Notes: generated by a model from the letters alone, not told the origin. DNA of 64,000 nt from Euzebyella marina (GCF_014855515.1 NZ_JACYFK010000007.1:1-64000); one strand, 5' to 3'. Shown: positions 18,917 to 28,544, counted from the stretch's first letter. Translations and numbers: made by a program.

Positions 18917-19816
18917 ATGGTTAAGGAAAATTCGACATTTGAGGTAAAGCATATTCCCTCCCTATTGAAGGAGACCTATATTGCGTGGAACAATGATAAT
19001 CCGTTCCGGTTAAGCGCCGTTGTTGCCTATTATGCAATTCTTTCATTACCCGCGCTCTTAGTAATAATTGTTAATTTAGTCGGAACATTTACAAGTCCCG
19101 AATCTATACAAGACATTTTGACTAGTGAATTCTCCGAAGCATTGGGAAAGGATTCGGCCGAGGCTATTCAAGTTATGTTAGATGAAACTGAAAATAAAAA
19201 AAGGAATCTTATATCAACTATCATTGGATTAGGTACCTTAATTTTCGGGGCCACTGGAATGTTTTACCAACTGCAAATCTCACTTAATGATATCTGGCAA
19301 GTAGAACCCGATCCTAAAGCAAAATGGTGGAAACTAGTTTTCGACCGCGCTCGAAGTTTTGCATTTATATTAGTTATTGGATTTCTCTTATTAATTAGCT
19401 TTGTTGCTACAGCTGCATTGTCGGCTCTCAACGATTATATAAAGTCGAGTTTTCCAGATATGGTGCTCACTCTTGCACAGTTATTTGATATTCTTTTCTC
19501 GCTTGGAATTATAAGTCTCCTCTTTGCACTAATGTTCAAATTTCTTCCAGACGCTAAGGTAGAATGGAAAACTGTTTGGATTGGAGCTTTCATCACATCT
19601 ATTCTATTCTTACTTGGTAAGTTAATACTCGGATATTATTTTGGACAAGCAAATCCTGGCTCTACTTATGGAGCTGCTGGAACTATTGTGCTTATTTTAT
19701 TGTGGGTTTCTTACTCCTGTTTAATATTACTCTTTGGTGCAAAATTTACTTTCGTTTATGCCAATCGTTATGGCCAAGGCATCAGGCCAATGCCTCTGGC
19801 CCGTAAAAAGGCCTAA
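18917..19816 (+). CDS. YihY/BrkB family inner membrane protein
   Basis: 299 residues with about six membrane helices. The family pattern is clear: FRLSAVVAYYAILSLPALLVI near residue 35, GATGMFYQLQISLNDIW (about 112-128), a long helix in the middle, and GSTYGAAGTIVLILLWVSYSCLILLFGAKFTFVYA at the C-terminus. These proteins (YihY, BrkB, formerly called ribonuclease BN) are inner-membrane proteins with an unproven transport role, linked to stress or serum resistance in some species. It has no co-directional neighbour and is convergent with the App1-like gene. Confidence 0.93.
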   Translation: MVKENSTFEVKHIPSLLKETYIAWNNDNPFRLSAVVAYYAILSLPALLVIIVNLVGTFTSPESIQDILTSEFSEALGKDSAEAIQVMLDETENKKRNLISTIIGLGTLIFGATGMFYQLQISLNDIWQVEPDPKAKWWKLVFDRARSFAFILVIGFLLLISFVATAALSALNDYIKSSFPDMVLTLAQLFDILFSLGIISLLFALMFKFLPDAKVEWKTVWIGAFITSILFLLGKLILGYYFGQANPGSTYGAAGTIVLILLWVSYSCLILLFGAKFTFVYANRYGQGIRPMPLARKKA

Positions 19817-19850
19817 GCAATCAATAAATTCATCATTTCGCATGGTTTAA

Positions 19851-20810
19851 TTAAGCCAAAAGCTTAGTACTATGTTCTATGGCAATTGAACTATCTTTAA
19901 AATAGAGTGTTTCGACTCCCATCGTTTCTATGTTAGATAAAGTTTTAACTGAATTAACCTTAGGTTTCAACCCAGTTTGTCTTAGGTAAACGATAGATAT
20001 GTTTAAAGGGAACAATTTAACTATGCGTTCATAAATATAGGGATCCTGTTGAGTGTCGTCGCCAATTAAAATAAACTTCAATTCAGGATAGAATTCAATA
20101 ATGTGCTTAATTTTATGAAACTTATGATCATGGTTACCGCCTCCACTTCGCAGAAAATCTAATAATCCCGTTTTCAATTTTTTCAATTTAAACACGGCTT
20201 TTGGAAACTCATTCAAGTCGGTAAATTCATTGATAAAATTATATAAGTTCCATTCACTACTGGAAACATAAAAAAAAGCATTAGATCCCATATTTTTCTT
20301 TCTTCCAGCATTGCTTAAAATTCGATAATGTTGTAAAACATCCGTAAAAATTTTCCGCCTATGAATATTTTGAGTCAATAAGACGTAAATCTTTTTAAAT
20401 AAGCTTCTCGTATGGGAAATCAAAAAAGTATCGTCAATATCTGAAATTAGACCGTATTCTCCTGGATAAGGTTTAATAAATTCTACTTTCTCGGTAATTA
20501 TCTTTCCTTCTATTTCAGCCTGTAATTCTGCCAAGTGCCATCCGGCAGATAAATTATAAGAATAGGGTATAGAAAAACGGAAATAACCATCCTTCAAGGT
20601 TTTAGTCTGTACCTCGATGCCATTGAGTTTTAATACAATGGAATGATTGGAAAAAGGCTGTAATTTAAACATTTTAAAGATCTCGACAGCATGTCTAATC
20701 TTCCGTCCCTGAAAATCATATCCAATTTCCGGCCGACTGTATAGATGTCCAAATATTATTATTTCTTGCTCATTGGCATATCCTTTATACGTTTGCAAAA
20801 CAATGGCCAT
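19851..20810 (-). CDS. App1-like phosphatidate phosphatase family protein (DUF2183)
   Basis: 319 residues. N-terminal beta-rich region (1-135) is followed by a HAD-like catalytic domain with GLISDIDDTFLIS (DxDxT nucleophile motif at about 142), a conserved FFYVSSSEWNLYNF segment and FILIGDDTQQDPYIY. These are the DUF2183/App1 signatures; yeast App1 is a Mg-dependent phosphatidate phosphatase. It diverges from the lipid kinase at 20874 across a 63-bp spacer with an imperfect palindrome. Inference: the pair controls a phosphatidate/diacylglycerol-like balance. Confidence 0.88.
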   Translation of the reverse strand: MAIVLQTYKGYANEQEIIIFGHLYSRPEIGYDFQGRKIRHAVEIFKMFKLQPFSNHSIVLKLNGIEVQTKTLKDGYFRFSIPYSYNLSAGWHLAELQAEIEGKIITEKVEFIKPYPGEYGLISDIDDTFLISHTRSLFKKIYVLLTQNIHRRKIFTDVLQHYRILSNAGRKKNMGSNAFFYVSSSEWNLYNFINEFTDLNEFPKAVFKLKKLKTGLLDFLRSGGGNHDHKFHKIKHIIEFYPELKFILIGDDTQQDPYIYERIVKLFPLNISIVYLRQTGLKPKVNSVKTLSNIETMGVETLYFKDSSIAIEHSTKLLA

Positions 20811-20842
20811 GTTCGCCTATAATTTATGCTTAAATTTAAATG

Positions 20843-20864
20843 TAGGTAATAAAATTACTACCTA
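20843..20864. promoter_or_regulatory. Imperfect palindrome in a divergent promoter region
   Basis: TAGGTAAT-AAAA-TTACTACCTA-like sequence in which 9 of 11 positions pair, lying 9 bp before the start codon of the lipid kinase and 32 bp from that of the App1-like gene. It could be an operator shared by both genes, or chance. Confidence 0.3.
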
Positions 20865-20873
20865 AAAATTCAC

Positions 20874-21737
20874 ATGAAGAAAGTTTTGATGATTGTCAAT
20901 CCAATATCTGGAAATATTGACAAGTTTCCCATAATTAAACAAGTTCAACATTTACTTCATCAAAAGGTCGAATTATGCATATTTACAACCTCAGGTGATG
21001 GAGATATTAGATTGCTGGAATTAAGGATTCAAGAATTTGGACCTGACCGGCTTCTGGTCGTAGGTGGTGATGGAACAATTAAATTAGCTGCTGAAGCGGG
21101 ATATAAAAAAATGATGGAAATAGGTATATTACCTATGGGTTCTGCAAACGGATTAGCAACCGATTTAGACATTCCTAAATCTTTAGAACAAGCTTTGCAA
21201 GTGGCATTAGGAAAGAATTTAATGGCAGTAGACGTCATTGAAATTGCAGATAGCATAGGATTACATATAAGCGACATCGGAATTAATGCTGAATTAATTG
21301 CAAACTTTAGTCAAAATAAGATTCGAGGACATTTTGGATATTTTTTAAATACCATACCAACCTTACTTCGAACTAAGGCACCATATAAATTCTCAGTCTC
21401 TGCAAATAATAAAACTCTCCATTTCAAAGCCATTATGGTGGCAATTGCTAACAGTAAAAAATTTGGCACCGGCACAATAATAAATCCAGAAGGAAAAATA
21501 AATGATGGAGAAATAGAAATCATAATATTTAAAAAACTAGATATTGTCAACATTTTAAAAACTATAGGTGGTGAGGTTAAACTCAATTCTGATTTTGTAG
21601 AAATTATAAAAACCAAAGAGGTCACCATTAAGGCAGAGAGACCGGTTGATTTTCAAATAGATGGCGAGCACTTTGGACAAACATCAAATATATATGCATG
21701 TGTGAAACCTGGAGCAATTAAAATTGCCATACCCTAG
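20874..21737 (+). CDS. YegS/diacylglycerol kinase-type lipid kinase
   Basis: 287 residues. NPISGN (9-14), VVGGDGTIKLAAE (about 62-74), GILPMGSANGLATDL (about 83-97) and a C-terminal DGEIEIIIF plus VDFQIDGEHF motif set define the family. The second copy of this family in the window, with a shorter inter-domain loop than the one at 16094. Divergent from the App1-like phosphatase. It probably phosphorylates a diacylglycerol, sphingoid or other lipid alcohol at the membrane; the lipid cannot be predicted. Low-spacing divergent arrangement suggests co-regulation. Confidence 0.92.
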   Translation: MKKVLMIVNPISGNIDKFPIIKQVQHLLHQKVELCIFTTSGDGDIRLLELRIQEFGPDRLLVVGGDGTIKLAAEAGYKKMMEIGILPMGSANGLATDLDIPKSLEQALQVALGKNLMAVDVIEIADSIGLHISDIGINAELIANFSQNKIRGHFGYFLNTIPTLLRTKAPYKFSVSANNKTLHFKAIMVAIANSKKFGTGTIINPEGKINDGEIEIIIFKKLDIVNILKTIGGEVKLNSDFVEIIKTKEVTIKAERPVDFQIDGEHFGQTSNIYACVKPGAIKIAIP

Positions 21738-21851
21738 CTGGTAAATTGATTTCAGAAAACGGTTGAAAGGACTTACTTCCGATTTTTTTTGTACAGGCTC
21801 CATTCGAAAAATAAGGGAAGGAAATCTAAGGATCAACCAAAAGTTGTTTAA

Positions 21852-22049
21852 TTAATTAGAGAATGAAGGAAATAATATAGTGGCAATTATAATTATCAAG
21901 ATTATAGAAACAACTATTACGGTGATGAGTGGAAATCTCGATTTGGTAGATTCCGTAGTCTGATTTCTAACTCCAATGTCATCTCGTTGTTTTGTTTCCA
22001 TTGGGGCACTTTCACTGGCTTTACTGCTACTCTCTTTCATTTTTCTCAT
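21852..22049 (-). CDS. Small single-helix membrane protein
   Basis: 65 residues: a polar, Ser/Lys/Glu-rich N-terminal half (KESSSKASESAPMETKQRDD) followed by one strongly hydrophobic C-terminal helix (FPLITVIVVSIILIIIIATI). This looks like a tail-anchored or inner-membrane small protein. It lies near the lmo0937-type small membrane protein and the AI-2E family transporter on the same strand. No family recognised. Confidence 0.55.
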   Translation of the reverse strand: MRKMKESSSKASESAPMETKQRDDIGVRNQTTESTKSRFPLITVIVVSIILIIIIATILFPSFSN

Positions 22050-22320
22050 GACTTTCCGAATTATTTTCTATTGGTATTTTAATTAATTGGTTGCCTATAG
22101 ATGAGCTTTAAGATACTCTATTAAATTTTGCTAGGTTTGAGAAAGAATTACTATACACCCTTACGAACAGAATCTAATTATCGAAGCGGTAAAAAGAATG
22201 AATTCAAATCCTATTATAACCGCAATAAACAGTTTATATAATTTTGAGGCATGCATATTCTGGGGGAAACTCATAATAAATGTGGAATTCGATTATAGTT
22301 CAAGTGGAAAGAAAAGATTT

Positions 22321-22348
22321 GCCGGGAACTCTACGCAGAATTCCCAGC
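22321..22348 (-). terminator. Intrinsic terminator of the lmo0937-like gene
   Basis: On the minus strand GCTGGGAA pairs with TTCCCGGC (one G-U pair) around a 12-nt loop, directly after the stop of the 51-residue gene, followed by AAATCTTTTCTTTCC. Confidence 0.6.
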
Positions 22349-22357
22349 TTTAGCATG

Positions 22358-22513
22358 TTATACCTTTCTTCCAGTTAGCAAATTGTAGATTAACAGGATG
22401 ACGGCTATGACCAAAATGGCATGGATTATACCCCCAACATCGGGAAACATTGTAAAGCCCAATAACCATGCAATCACCAATATGACAATAATAGTCCAGA
22501 TAGCACTTTTCAT
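22358..22513 (-). CDS. lmo0937 family small membrane protein
   Basis: 51 residues read from the ATG at 22513: MKSAIWTIIVILVIAWLLGF, then MFPDVGGIIHAILVIAVILLI and the tail YNLLTGRKV. Two short helices joined by a Gly-rich turn and the ending (I-NLLTGRK) are the signature of the lmo0937/DUF5670 family of tiny membrane proteins, which are found in stress-gene clusters in many bacteria. Its role is unknown. A terminator follows the stop. Confidence 0.88.
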   Translation of the reverse strand: MKSAIWTIIVILVIAWLLGFTMFPDVGGIIHAILVIAVILLIYNLLTGRKV

Positions 22514-22587
22514 AATTTAAGAAGTTTTATTGATTAGATTTGCAATGTAAATAGCAATCTAAGTAAGCGTTGCCGCAAATAATTTAA

Positions 22588-23625
22588 TTACGGACTTGTT
22601 TGATTTTCTCTATCCCAACTGGTCACCCAATAAGATTTTCGATAGATTTCCCACATGATAAACAAGGTATTAATCAGTATGGGTCCAATAATTACACCTA
22701 CAATTCCCAGCAGGGGAATACCGATAATAACACCAATTAGGGTCTGTAAGGGATGTATATTGTCATAACTTTTTAAGAAAAGTATTCTTATCAAATTATC
22801 AATCGTTGAAATTACCAATAGACCGTATAAAAGAGTTGTCCATGCCAAAATCTCTTTACCCGAACCGAGCAAGAGTAGGAATAGCGGTACGAAACCCAAT
22901 GACGAACCTATAAAAGGAACAATAGAGGCAAAACCTATAATTACCGACCAAAAAAATACATCACCCACCCCTATAAACATCAATCCGATAAAAGCTACGA
23001 TACTTTGAGCCAATGCCGTTATCGGTATGGCCCAAAAATTCGAACGAATCTTTTTACGTGCTGGAATCATCACTCTTTTAATGTCCGCTTCCGAAAACGG
23101 AAGATACTTTTCCAATAAGTCCGAGGCATCGGATTTGGTCAATAATAAATAGTATAGCGTAAGTACCATCAGCAGCATACCGACTAACGCTACCAATAGA
23201 TTTGCCATTATCACTTCTAAGCTACTTTCAAAAAAATTAGTAATCATGTCTTGACCTAGGTGCCATTCGAAATCCTCATCGACATACTTCTGGATAAGAA
23301 ATACCAGTTTATCAAGAGCCGAGGAAATCTGTACCATACCCTTAACGGCTTTATCCATTCGCGTCCACAACATTCCAAACAGAAAAATCGGTGGTATAAT
23401 AATCGACATAGTGGTTAGTATTGTTAAAACCCCTGCCGCCAGTTTAGGACGAAGGCCAATTTCAATAAGAGGTTCCATTTTTTCTTCCAAAAGAATATAA
23501 AACACAAACGCCGCTAAACAACCTGATATGAACGGTACCAGATGCCATCCTATCAAGATTCCTCCCAAAATAATGAGAGAAAGAAGGAACAACTGTTTCA
23601 GATAGGAACTTTCGAGTATGGGCAT
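22588..23625 (-). CDS. AI-2E family transporter (PerM/YhhT-like)
   Basis: 345 residues with seven or eight membrane helices. The family pattern is evident: an N-terminal pair of helices (LILGGILIGWHLVPFISGCLAAFVFY), a polar middle region (about 70-135), then PITALAQSIVAFIGLMFIGV, a VPFIGSSLGFVPLFLLLL segment and HPLQTLIGVIIGIPLLGIVGVIIGPIL near the end. Relatives export autoinducer-2 (TqsA) or act as Na+/H+ antiporters, so the substrate here is open. It is monocistronic, in a run of membrane-protein genes typical of envelope-stress islands. Confidence 0.93.
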   Translation of the reverse strand: MPILESSYLKQLFLLSLIILGGILIGWHLVPFISGCLAAFVFYILLEEKMEPLIEIGLRPKLAAGVLTILTTMSIIIPPIFLFGMLWTRMDKAVKGMVQISSALDKLVFLIQKYVDEDFEWHLGQDMITNFFESSLEVIMANLLVALVGMLLMVLTLYYLLLTKSDASDLLEKYLPFSEADIKRVMIPARKKIRSNFWAIPITALAQSIVAFIGLMFIGVGDVFFWSVIIGFASIVPFIGSSLGFVPLFLLLLGSGKEILAWTTLLYGLLVISTIDNLIRILFLKSYDNIHPLQTLIGVIIGIPLLGIVGVIIGPILINTLFIMWEIYRKSYWVTSWDRENQTSP

Positions 23626-23865
23626 GGCCGAAATAGATTCAGCCTAAATTAAATAAAGGAGTAATATTAGAGATGCTTTTTAGTTTTAAATAGTATTGGA
23701 TTAGATATAATTGTCCCACTATTCTATTTCACAGTATCTTTCTGCTACCATTGGTTATAATATTAGCAATAAAAATGCAAAATTAGTTATAGACCACAAT
23801 CTGCAGTGAGCAATAATATGATATATCCCTTTTTTCAAAAAGTTTACATACAGTTGGTAAGATAA

Positions 23866-24312
23866 TCAGTCATTGTTCAAGAGGAAGCGGTCCTTCGGAA
23901 GAGGTTTAAAACTATTACTAGTAGCGATTTTTAAGGTCTTACCTAACAGCGCAGTTAACTTCCCAAAACTTGAGGGCTTTGAAATATATCCGTGAGCTCC
24001 ATTCATATAGGCATTTTCAATATCCGCTTCAGAAGTAGAGGTGGAATAGATTGCGACAAAAATCTTATCAAGACCTAATGAGTTACGTAGTTTTTTCAAA
24101 ACTTCGATTCCAGAAATAACAGGCATGTTAAGATCCAGAAAAATCAAAGTGCTCACCGATTGGTCCAACCTGTCAAGCTTTTTTAAGAAGTCACTACCGT
24201 CTTCACAGAGAAGAAGCTCGGCCTGCAATTTCAGAGCATCGAAGGCCTCTGCAAATAATTCGCGGTCATCCGGATCATCATCCACCAAAATTATTCTTTG
24301 TTTCGCATTCAT
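23866..24312 (-). CDS. Single-domain response regulator
   Basis: 148 residues. D11-D13 acidic cluster, phospho-acceptor D60 in LIFLDLNMPVISG, S/T in VAIYSTSTS and K in YISKPSSFGK. The tail KPLPKDRFLLNND is charged and short; no DNA-binding domain. It lies 139 bp downstream of the histidine kinase on the same strand, so kinase and two receivers (this and 26974) may form one phosphorelay unit. Confidence 0.88.
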   Translation of the reverse strand: MNAKQRIILVDDDPDDRELFAEAFDALKLQAELLLCEDGSDFLKKLDRLDQSVSTLIFLDLNMPVISGIEVLKKLRNSLGLDKIFVAIYSTSTSEADIENAYMNGAHGYISKPSSFGKLTALLGKTLKIATSNSFKPLPKDRFLLNND

Positions 24313-24451
24313 TTCGCTGGAGTAAGATTAACCTTATTAATAGCCTTGCAAGATAGCTATAATATCCGGATAAATAGTTCTAAATAAAATTTGTCTACAA
24401 TCATCTAACTTTTTATGAATCAAACATATGATATCAAATTGATTAAAATCA

Positions 24452-26977
24452 TTATTCCATAGGCAAATAAAGGGTGAAAGAAGCTCCATTTCCAACTTTA
24501 CTGGAGGCCACAATCGCACCATTATGAGCCAGAACGATTTTTTTTACAATGGCTAACCCTATACCGGTACCTCCATACTTCGTCTTGTGATGTGATCTTT
24601 GGAAAACCTCAAAAATTTTATTTTCCATTCCAGATGGAAAACCTATCCCATTATCGGTGACCTGAATTTTTGCGTAGCTCAAATTTCTATTCAATTCCAG
24701 TTTATTTATTTCTCTCGAACTACATTTAAAATACGATACTTGAATTTTGGGAATTTCATTTTCTTTAGAAAACTTGAGGGAGTTACCGATAAGGTTATCA
24801 AAAACTTGCCGTAACTGAAATGGCACCCCAATAACTATCGGCAGTCTGTCGTATTTTACCTCGGCCTTTTTTATATCAATATACTCGGATCTATCTTCAA
24901 TAATTTGATTCAGAATAGTATTTAAATCTACGGCTTCAAACTTGAAACTATTGTCATCGGCTCTGGAGAAGGCCAGCAAATCATCAATCAACGAACGCAT
25001 TCGCTTGGCTGATTCTGTAATTTTATGAAAATATCCCTTTCCTTTATCTGATAGACTATCACCCTCCCGTTCCATGATTCGAGAGGTGAACATTTGAATT
25101 TTCCGTAAAGGCTCCTGTAGATCGTGACTAGAGACATATGCAAATGATTCTAATTCATCATTTGCTTTCTCTAATTGCTTAATTGATTTTTCTAAATCTG
25201 CATTAGCCTTGTTTAATAAATGAGTTCGTTGTTCTACCTGATTCTCTAATTCTTTTGAAAAATGAATTAATTTCTGCCTGGCATAGTATTCGTTAGATAC
25301 ATCTGTAACGGTTATCATAACTCCGGAAACCGAGCCATCGATTTCCCTCAAAGGCAGATATACATAATTCACGTAAAAGGTATTCTGCTGACCATTGATA
25401 TTTACTATAGCTTGTGAATTATAATCACGGGTCGACTTACCAGTTCTTATTACGTCTTTTAAAATCTCAATATATTTCTGGCCCTCTAATTCTGGAAATA
25501 CATCAATTAATCTTTTTCCCGCAATTTCCTTCCATGCCTTACCCCAAAAGTGACTAAGCATTTTATTATTGGCCATTTCGATTCGTAAATCGCTACCTCG
25601 AAATATGGCTTTTGCCACAGGAGATTGTAATACTAAATTTTTAAACTGTGTTTCTTTTTCCTTTAAATCATTCTGAGCTACTACATAATCAGTGACCTCG
25701 TTAGTAATTAGCATTATTTCCAGTAAATCATCGGATTCTCCATTTATTGGATGTAAAATAAAATTGAAATAGGCCTGTTCAATTTTACCATTTCTTTTTA
25801 CTGGCATTAAAAACTCCTTACCGCGAACCGATTCTCGACTTTTAAATAATTCATTAAAAAGTGGACTTACCCTCTCCTCAATACCTGGAAATAAGCTGTA
25901 AAGTTTTTTTCCAACTAACTGATGGGGTTTTTTATTTATAAAATTTAAGAAAGTCGGATTAGCCATTTCCACAACTAATTGGGGCCCTTTAAACATAGCT
26001 ATCCCGGTAGGAGCATTCCGTACTATATTTTCGAATCTTTCCTTTTCAGTTTTAATTTGGAGATTGGCATACCTAAGTTGCTCAGCGGCTTTTTCTTGTT
26101 CTGTTACATCTTGAAGTATACCATTGAATCGATAGGCTTCACCTGCCTCATTAAACCAGGAACGACCCAAGGCCCTAACTATCTTAATTTCTTTGGTGGT
26201 CTTGTTCTCTATTGAATATACAACATCATATTTTCCATCATTTTCTCCATTTAAAGCTTTCTGGATCTTACTTTCGACACGTTGCCTGTCTTGTGGTAGA
26301 ATAGCATTCAAGGCAATTGGCAAATCAATTTCCATCTTATTAGATATGCCAAACCAATCCTTAAGCCTTTTATTCCCTTGAAACTTATGGGTTTTTGGGT
26401 TATAATCCCAAGTGCCAAGCTCAGCGGCATCAACCGAAAATTTTAATAAATCTTCGCTCTCTTCTAACCTTTTCAGGTTAAGGACAGCATTCGTTGTTTC
26501 GGAGCAAGTGACGAGTACACCATTGATTTTTTCGTCGTCACCCATTAAGGCACTATAGCTAAAGGTCCAATAGACATTTTCTATTCTACCATTTCGATTT
26601 ATTGGAATCAATTGATTTTCTCTAAAAATGGGGTTACCGGTAGATAGCACCTCTCTAATCATTGGCTCTATAGTATGCCAAATTTCCGGCCAGGCGTTCT
26701 TGGCTTTTTCACCGATAATTGAAGGATGTTTACCTTCTGTACCTAGACTTGGTCGATATGCATCATTATAGAAGCAGTATAAATCACTTTCCCACCATAT
26801 AAATTTTGGAAATGCAGATTTAAGCATATTGCTTAAGGAAATCTTTAAAGACAAAGGCCAAGTTTCAGGTTTCCCCAATTTATGAGTAGTCCAGTCTTTG
26901 GCAGCTATTAGAGTAGCCATTTCTCCCCCACCTTGAAGAAATGATGGGAGCATATCATGTTCCGTATGTGTCATCAC
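24452..26977 (-). CDS. Multi-PAS sensor histidine kinase
   Basis: 841 residues without membrane helices, hence cytoplasmic. An N-terminal GAF/PAS-like region (WPLSLKISLSNML..., FYNDAYRP) is followed by at least three PAS/PAC units (about 170-560), a coiled coil (about 570-610) and a kinase core: H-box FAYVSSHDLQEPLRKIQMF, N-box DNLIGNSLKFSKE, G1 VTDNGIGFP and G2 YGGTGIGLAIVKKI. No receiver domain is attached. Its start overlaps the stop of the receiver gene at 26974 by 4 bp (ATGA), so the pair is translationally coupled. This kinase architecture often senses light, redox or small ligands; no chromophore Cys is evident. Confidence 0.93.
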   Translation of the reverse strand: MMTHTEHDMLPSFLQGGGEMATLIAAKDWTTHKLGKPETWPLSLKISLSNMLKSAFPKFIWWESDLYCFYNDAYRPSLGTEGKHPSIIGEKAKNAWPEIWHTIEPMIREVLSTGNPIFRENQLIPINRNGRIENVYWTFSYSALMGDDEKINGVLVTCSETTNAVLNLKRLEESEDLLKFSVDAAELGTWDYNPKTHKFQGNKRLKDWFGISNKMEIDLPIALNAILPQDRQRVESKIQKALNGENDGKYDVVYSIENKTTKEIKIVRALGRSWFNEAGEAYRFNGILQDVTEQEKAAEQLRYANLQIKTEKERFENIVRNAPTGIAMFKGPQLVVEMANPTFLNFINKKPHQLVGKKLYSLFPGIEERVSPLFNELFKSRESVRGKEFLMPVKRNGKIEQAYFNFILHPINGESDDLLEIMLITNEVTDYVVAQNDLKEKETQFKNLVLQSPVAKAIFRGSDLRIEMANNKMLSHFWGKAWKEIAGKRLIDVFPELEGQKYIEILKDVIRTGKSTRDYNSQAIVNINGQQNTFYVNYVYLPLREIDGSVSGVMITVTDVSNEYYARQKLIHFSKELENQVEQRTHLLNKANADLEKSIKQLEKANDELESFAYVSSHDLQEPLRKIQMFTSRIMEREGDSLSDKGKGYFHKITESAKRMRSLIDDLLAFSRADDNSFKFEAVDLNTILNQIIEDRSEYIDIKKAEVKYDRLPIVIGVPFQLRQVFDNLIGNSLKFSKENEIPKIQVSYFKCSSREINKLELNRNLSYAKIQVTDNGIGFPSGMENKIFEVFQRSHHKTKYGGTGIGLAIVKKIVLAHNGAIVASSKVGNGASFTLYLPME

Positions 26978-27411
26978 ATTTCCCTAAATACAAATTCTAA
27001 ATTTCCCTGACCTTTCCCATTTATATTTAAAACATTTGTTATGCATAACTCCAACATAGATTTTAGCTGTTGAAATGAAGATGGTTTTTGCAAATATTGA
27101 TTTGCTCCGGATTCAGATAACCTTTTGGCAATGCTGTCCACAATTATTGTAGAATAAACAATTACAGGAATATCTAGCAACCTCTTTTCTCTGCGAATTC
27201 TTAGTAGACAATCTGCACCATTTAAAACCGGCATGTTGAAATCCATAAATATGAGATGCGGAATTGGATGACCAGCCCCTAAATATTCGAATAAATCCAA
27301 ACCATTTGCGAATGTATCAATTTCAGTTTGGAATGGGAGTTCACTTATGGCATCCTCGAAAAGGTCACGATCATCTTCATCATCATCAATCAGGAAAATT
27401 TTATATCTCAT
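26974..27411 (-). CDS. Single-domain response regulator coupled to the PAS kinase
   Basis: 145 residues. D9-D11 cluster (IDDDEDD), phospho-acceptor D57 in LIFMDFNMPVLNG, VIVYSTI and K in YLQKPSSFQQ. Stop and kinase start overlap as ATGA, indicating co-translation in the order receiver then kinase. The receiver is presumably the direct partner of the kinase at 24452, either receiving phosphate or feeding it back. Confidence 0.9.
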   Translation of the reverse strand: MRYKIFLIDDDEDDRDLFEDAISELPFQTEIDTFANGLDLFEYLGAGHPIPHLIFMDFNMPVLNGADCLLRIRREKRLLDIPVIVYSTIIVDSIAKRLSESGANQYLQKPSSFQQLKSMLELCITNVLNINGKGQGNLEFVFREM

Positions 27412-27647
27412 TAATTATATAAGAATAGCATGGTCAAACGATTGTACAATTTATAAATTTCTTTAAAGAAGCAAAAAGTCATTTATATCATTCTCACGAG
27501 AGGATGAAGAAATCAAATATTAGATTAAAACTTTTAATAATCTAAAATCCACTACTCAAATACTAGTTAAGCAACTGGTAATTTTCTAGCAACTAGACCT
27601 TAAGATTCATCCGGGTTGAAATGAATGTATGCAAGCAGAACTAAGAA

Positions 27648-27685
27648 TATCAAGCGGGAATTTCTTTTCCGAATAGCGCTTGATA
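27648..27685. terminator. Bidirectional terminator after the SOS operon
   Basis: Perfect 9-bp arms TATCAAGCG and CGCTTGATA around a 20-nt loop that itself contains GGAA/TTCC. A run of eight T follows at 11 bases on the plus strand and TTCTTAGTTC on the minus strand. It lies between the end of the yedK gene (minus) and the receiver gene at 27411, so it most likely ends the mutagenesis operon. The rest of the 353-bp gap 27412-27764 shows nothing else. Confidence 0.6.
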
Positions 27686-27764
27686 CGCATCAACTTTTTT
27701 TTAAACTTTAACAAAATGAGATGAAGCTATTATATTTCTAAATCTATTCAGATTCAAAAATTAG

Positions 27765-28544
27765 TTAAAATAATTCAGTCTGCGAGAGCTCAGGATAGTC
27801 TACCTTATTTGTAATCTCAGCAACATTACCCTTATATGCCTTACCTCTTAGTCTGTCCACCGTATAAGCTTCCATTTCCTCATCCGGGTAAGGTCCAATG
27901 AGCTCGCTTATCGCTTTTTCTGCCAATTCTTCATCGTATTCACCTAACCACTTATCTTGAAGTTCATCGGGTAAGATTAATGGCATTCGCGGTTCTTCAG
28001 AAGCCGCAGGATTATTGTGGATTTTTTCCATCATTTCATTGGCCGTGGTCGTTACTATGGTAAAGGTACTTTGGGTCTCTCCACTTTCTTCATCCGTCCA
28101 TTCACGCCAAAGACCTGCCAATACCATGGGTTGACTACCTTTTCTAAAAATGAAATGCGGGTATGTATTGTTATTGAAATGTCTATGTTCATAAAACCCA
28201 TCAATTGGAATAAGACACCTTCTACTTTTGGCGGAAGACTTAAAGGATTTTAAATCAAATATAGTTTCACCCCTGGCATTCAAAGTTTTGTTCCACGCCC
28301 CATACAACTGTTTTTTATTCTTGACCCAGTAAGGTGCCAACCCCCATTGTGAAATGGTCGGTTCATAGGGATTTTCATTGGTGTATATCAATAATCTGGG
28401 ATGCTTGAAACCAGTTACATGGTAATAAGGAAAATCGGCGACCTCCTTTATTCGCTCCTTAATATCCTTGAGCACTTCTTTATTACCTTCTCTATTGGCC
28501 CTTTTGAGCTGTGTATCTAAATGGACCCGAACATCGTAGCACAT
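27765..28544 (-). CDS. yedK: SOS response-associated peptidase (YedK/HMCES)
   Basis: 259 residues. Starts MCYDV with catalytic Cys2; N89/R91 in WNKTLNARGET, E119 in IDGFYEH, and H176 followed by RMP (186-188) complete the SRAP active site, although the spacing between H and RMP is a few residues longer than usual. HMCES/YedK forms a covalent crosslink with abasic sites in single-stranded DNA and so shields them from error-prone processing. Third gene of the operon, 29 bp after dnaE2, consistent with handling of lesions met during translesion synthesis. Confidence 0.95.
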   Translation of the reverse strand: MCYDVRVHLDTQLKRANREGNKEVLKDIKERIKEVADFPYYHVTGFKHPRLLIYTNENPYEPTISQWGLAPYWVKNKKQLYGAWNKTLNARGETIFDLKSFKSSAKSRRCLIPIDGFYEHRHFNNNTYPHFIFRKGSQPMVLAGLWREWTDEESGETQSTFTIVTTTANEMMEKIHNNPAASEEPRMPLILPDELQDKWLGEYDEELAEKAISELIGPYPDEEMEAYTVDRLRGKAYKGNVAEITNKVDYPELSQTELF

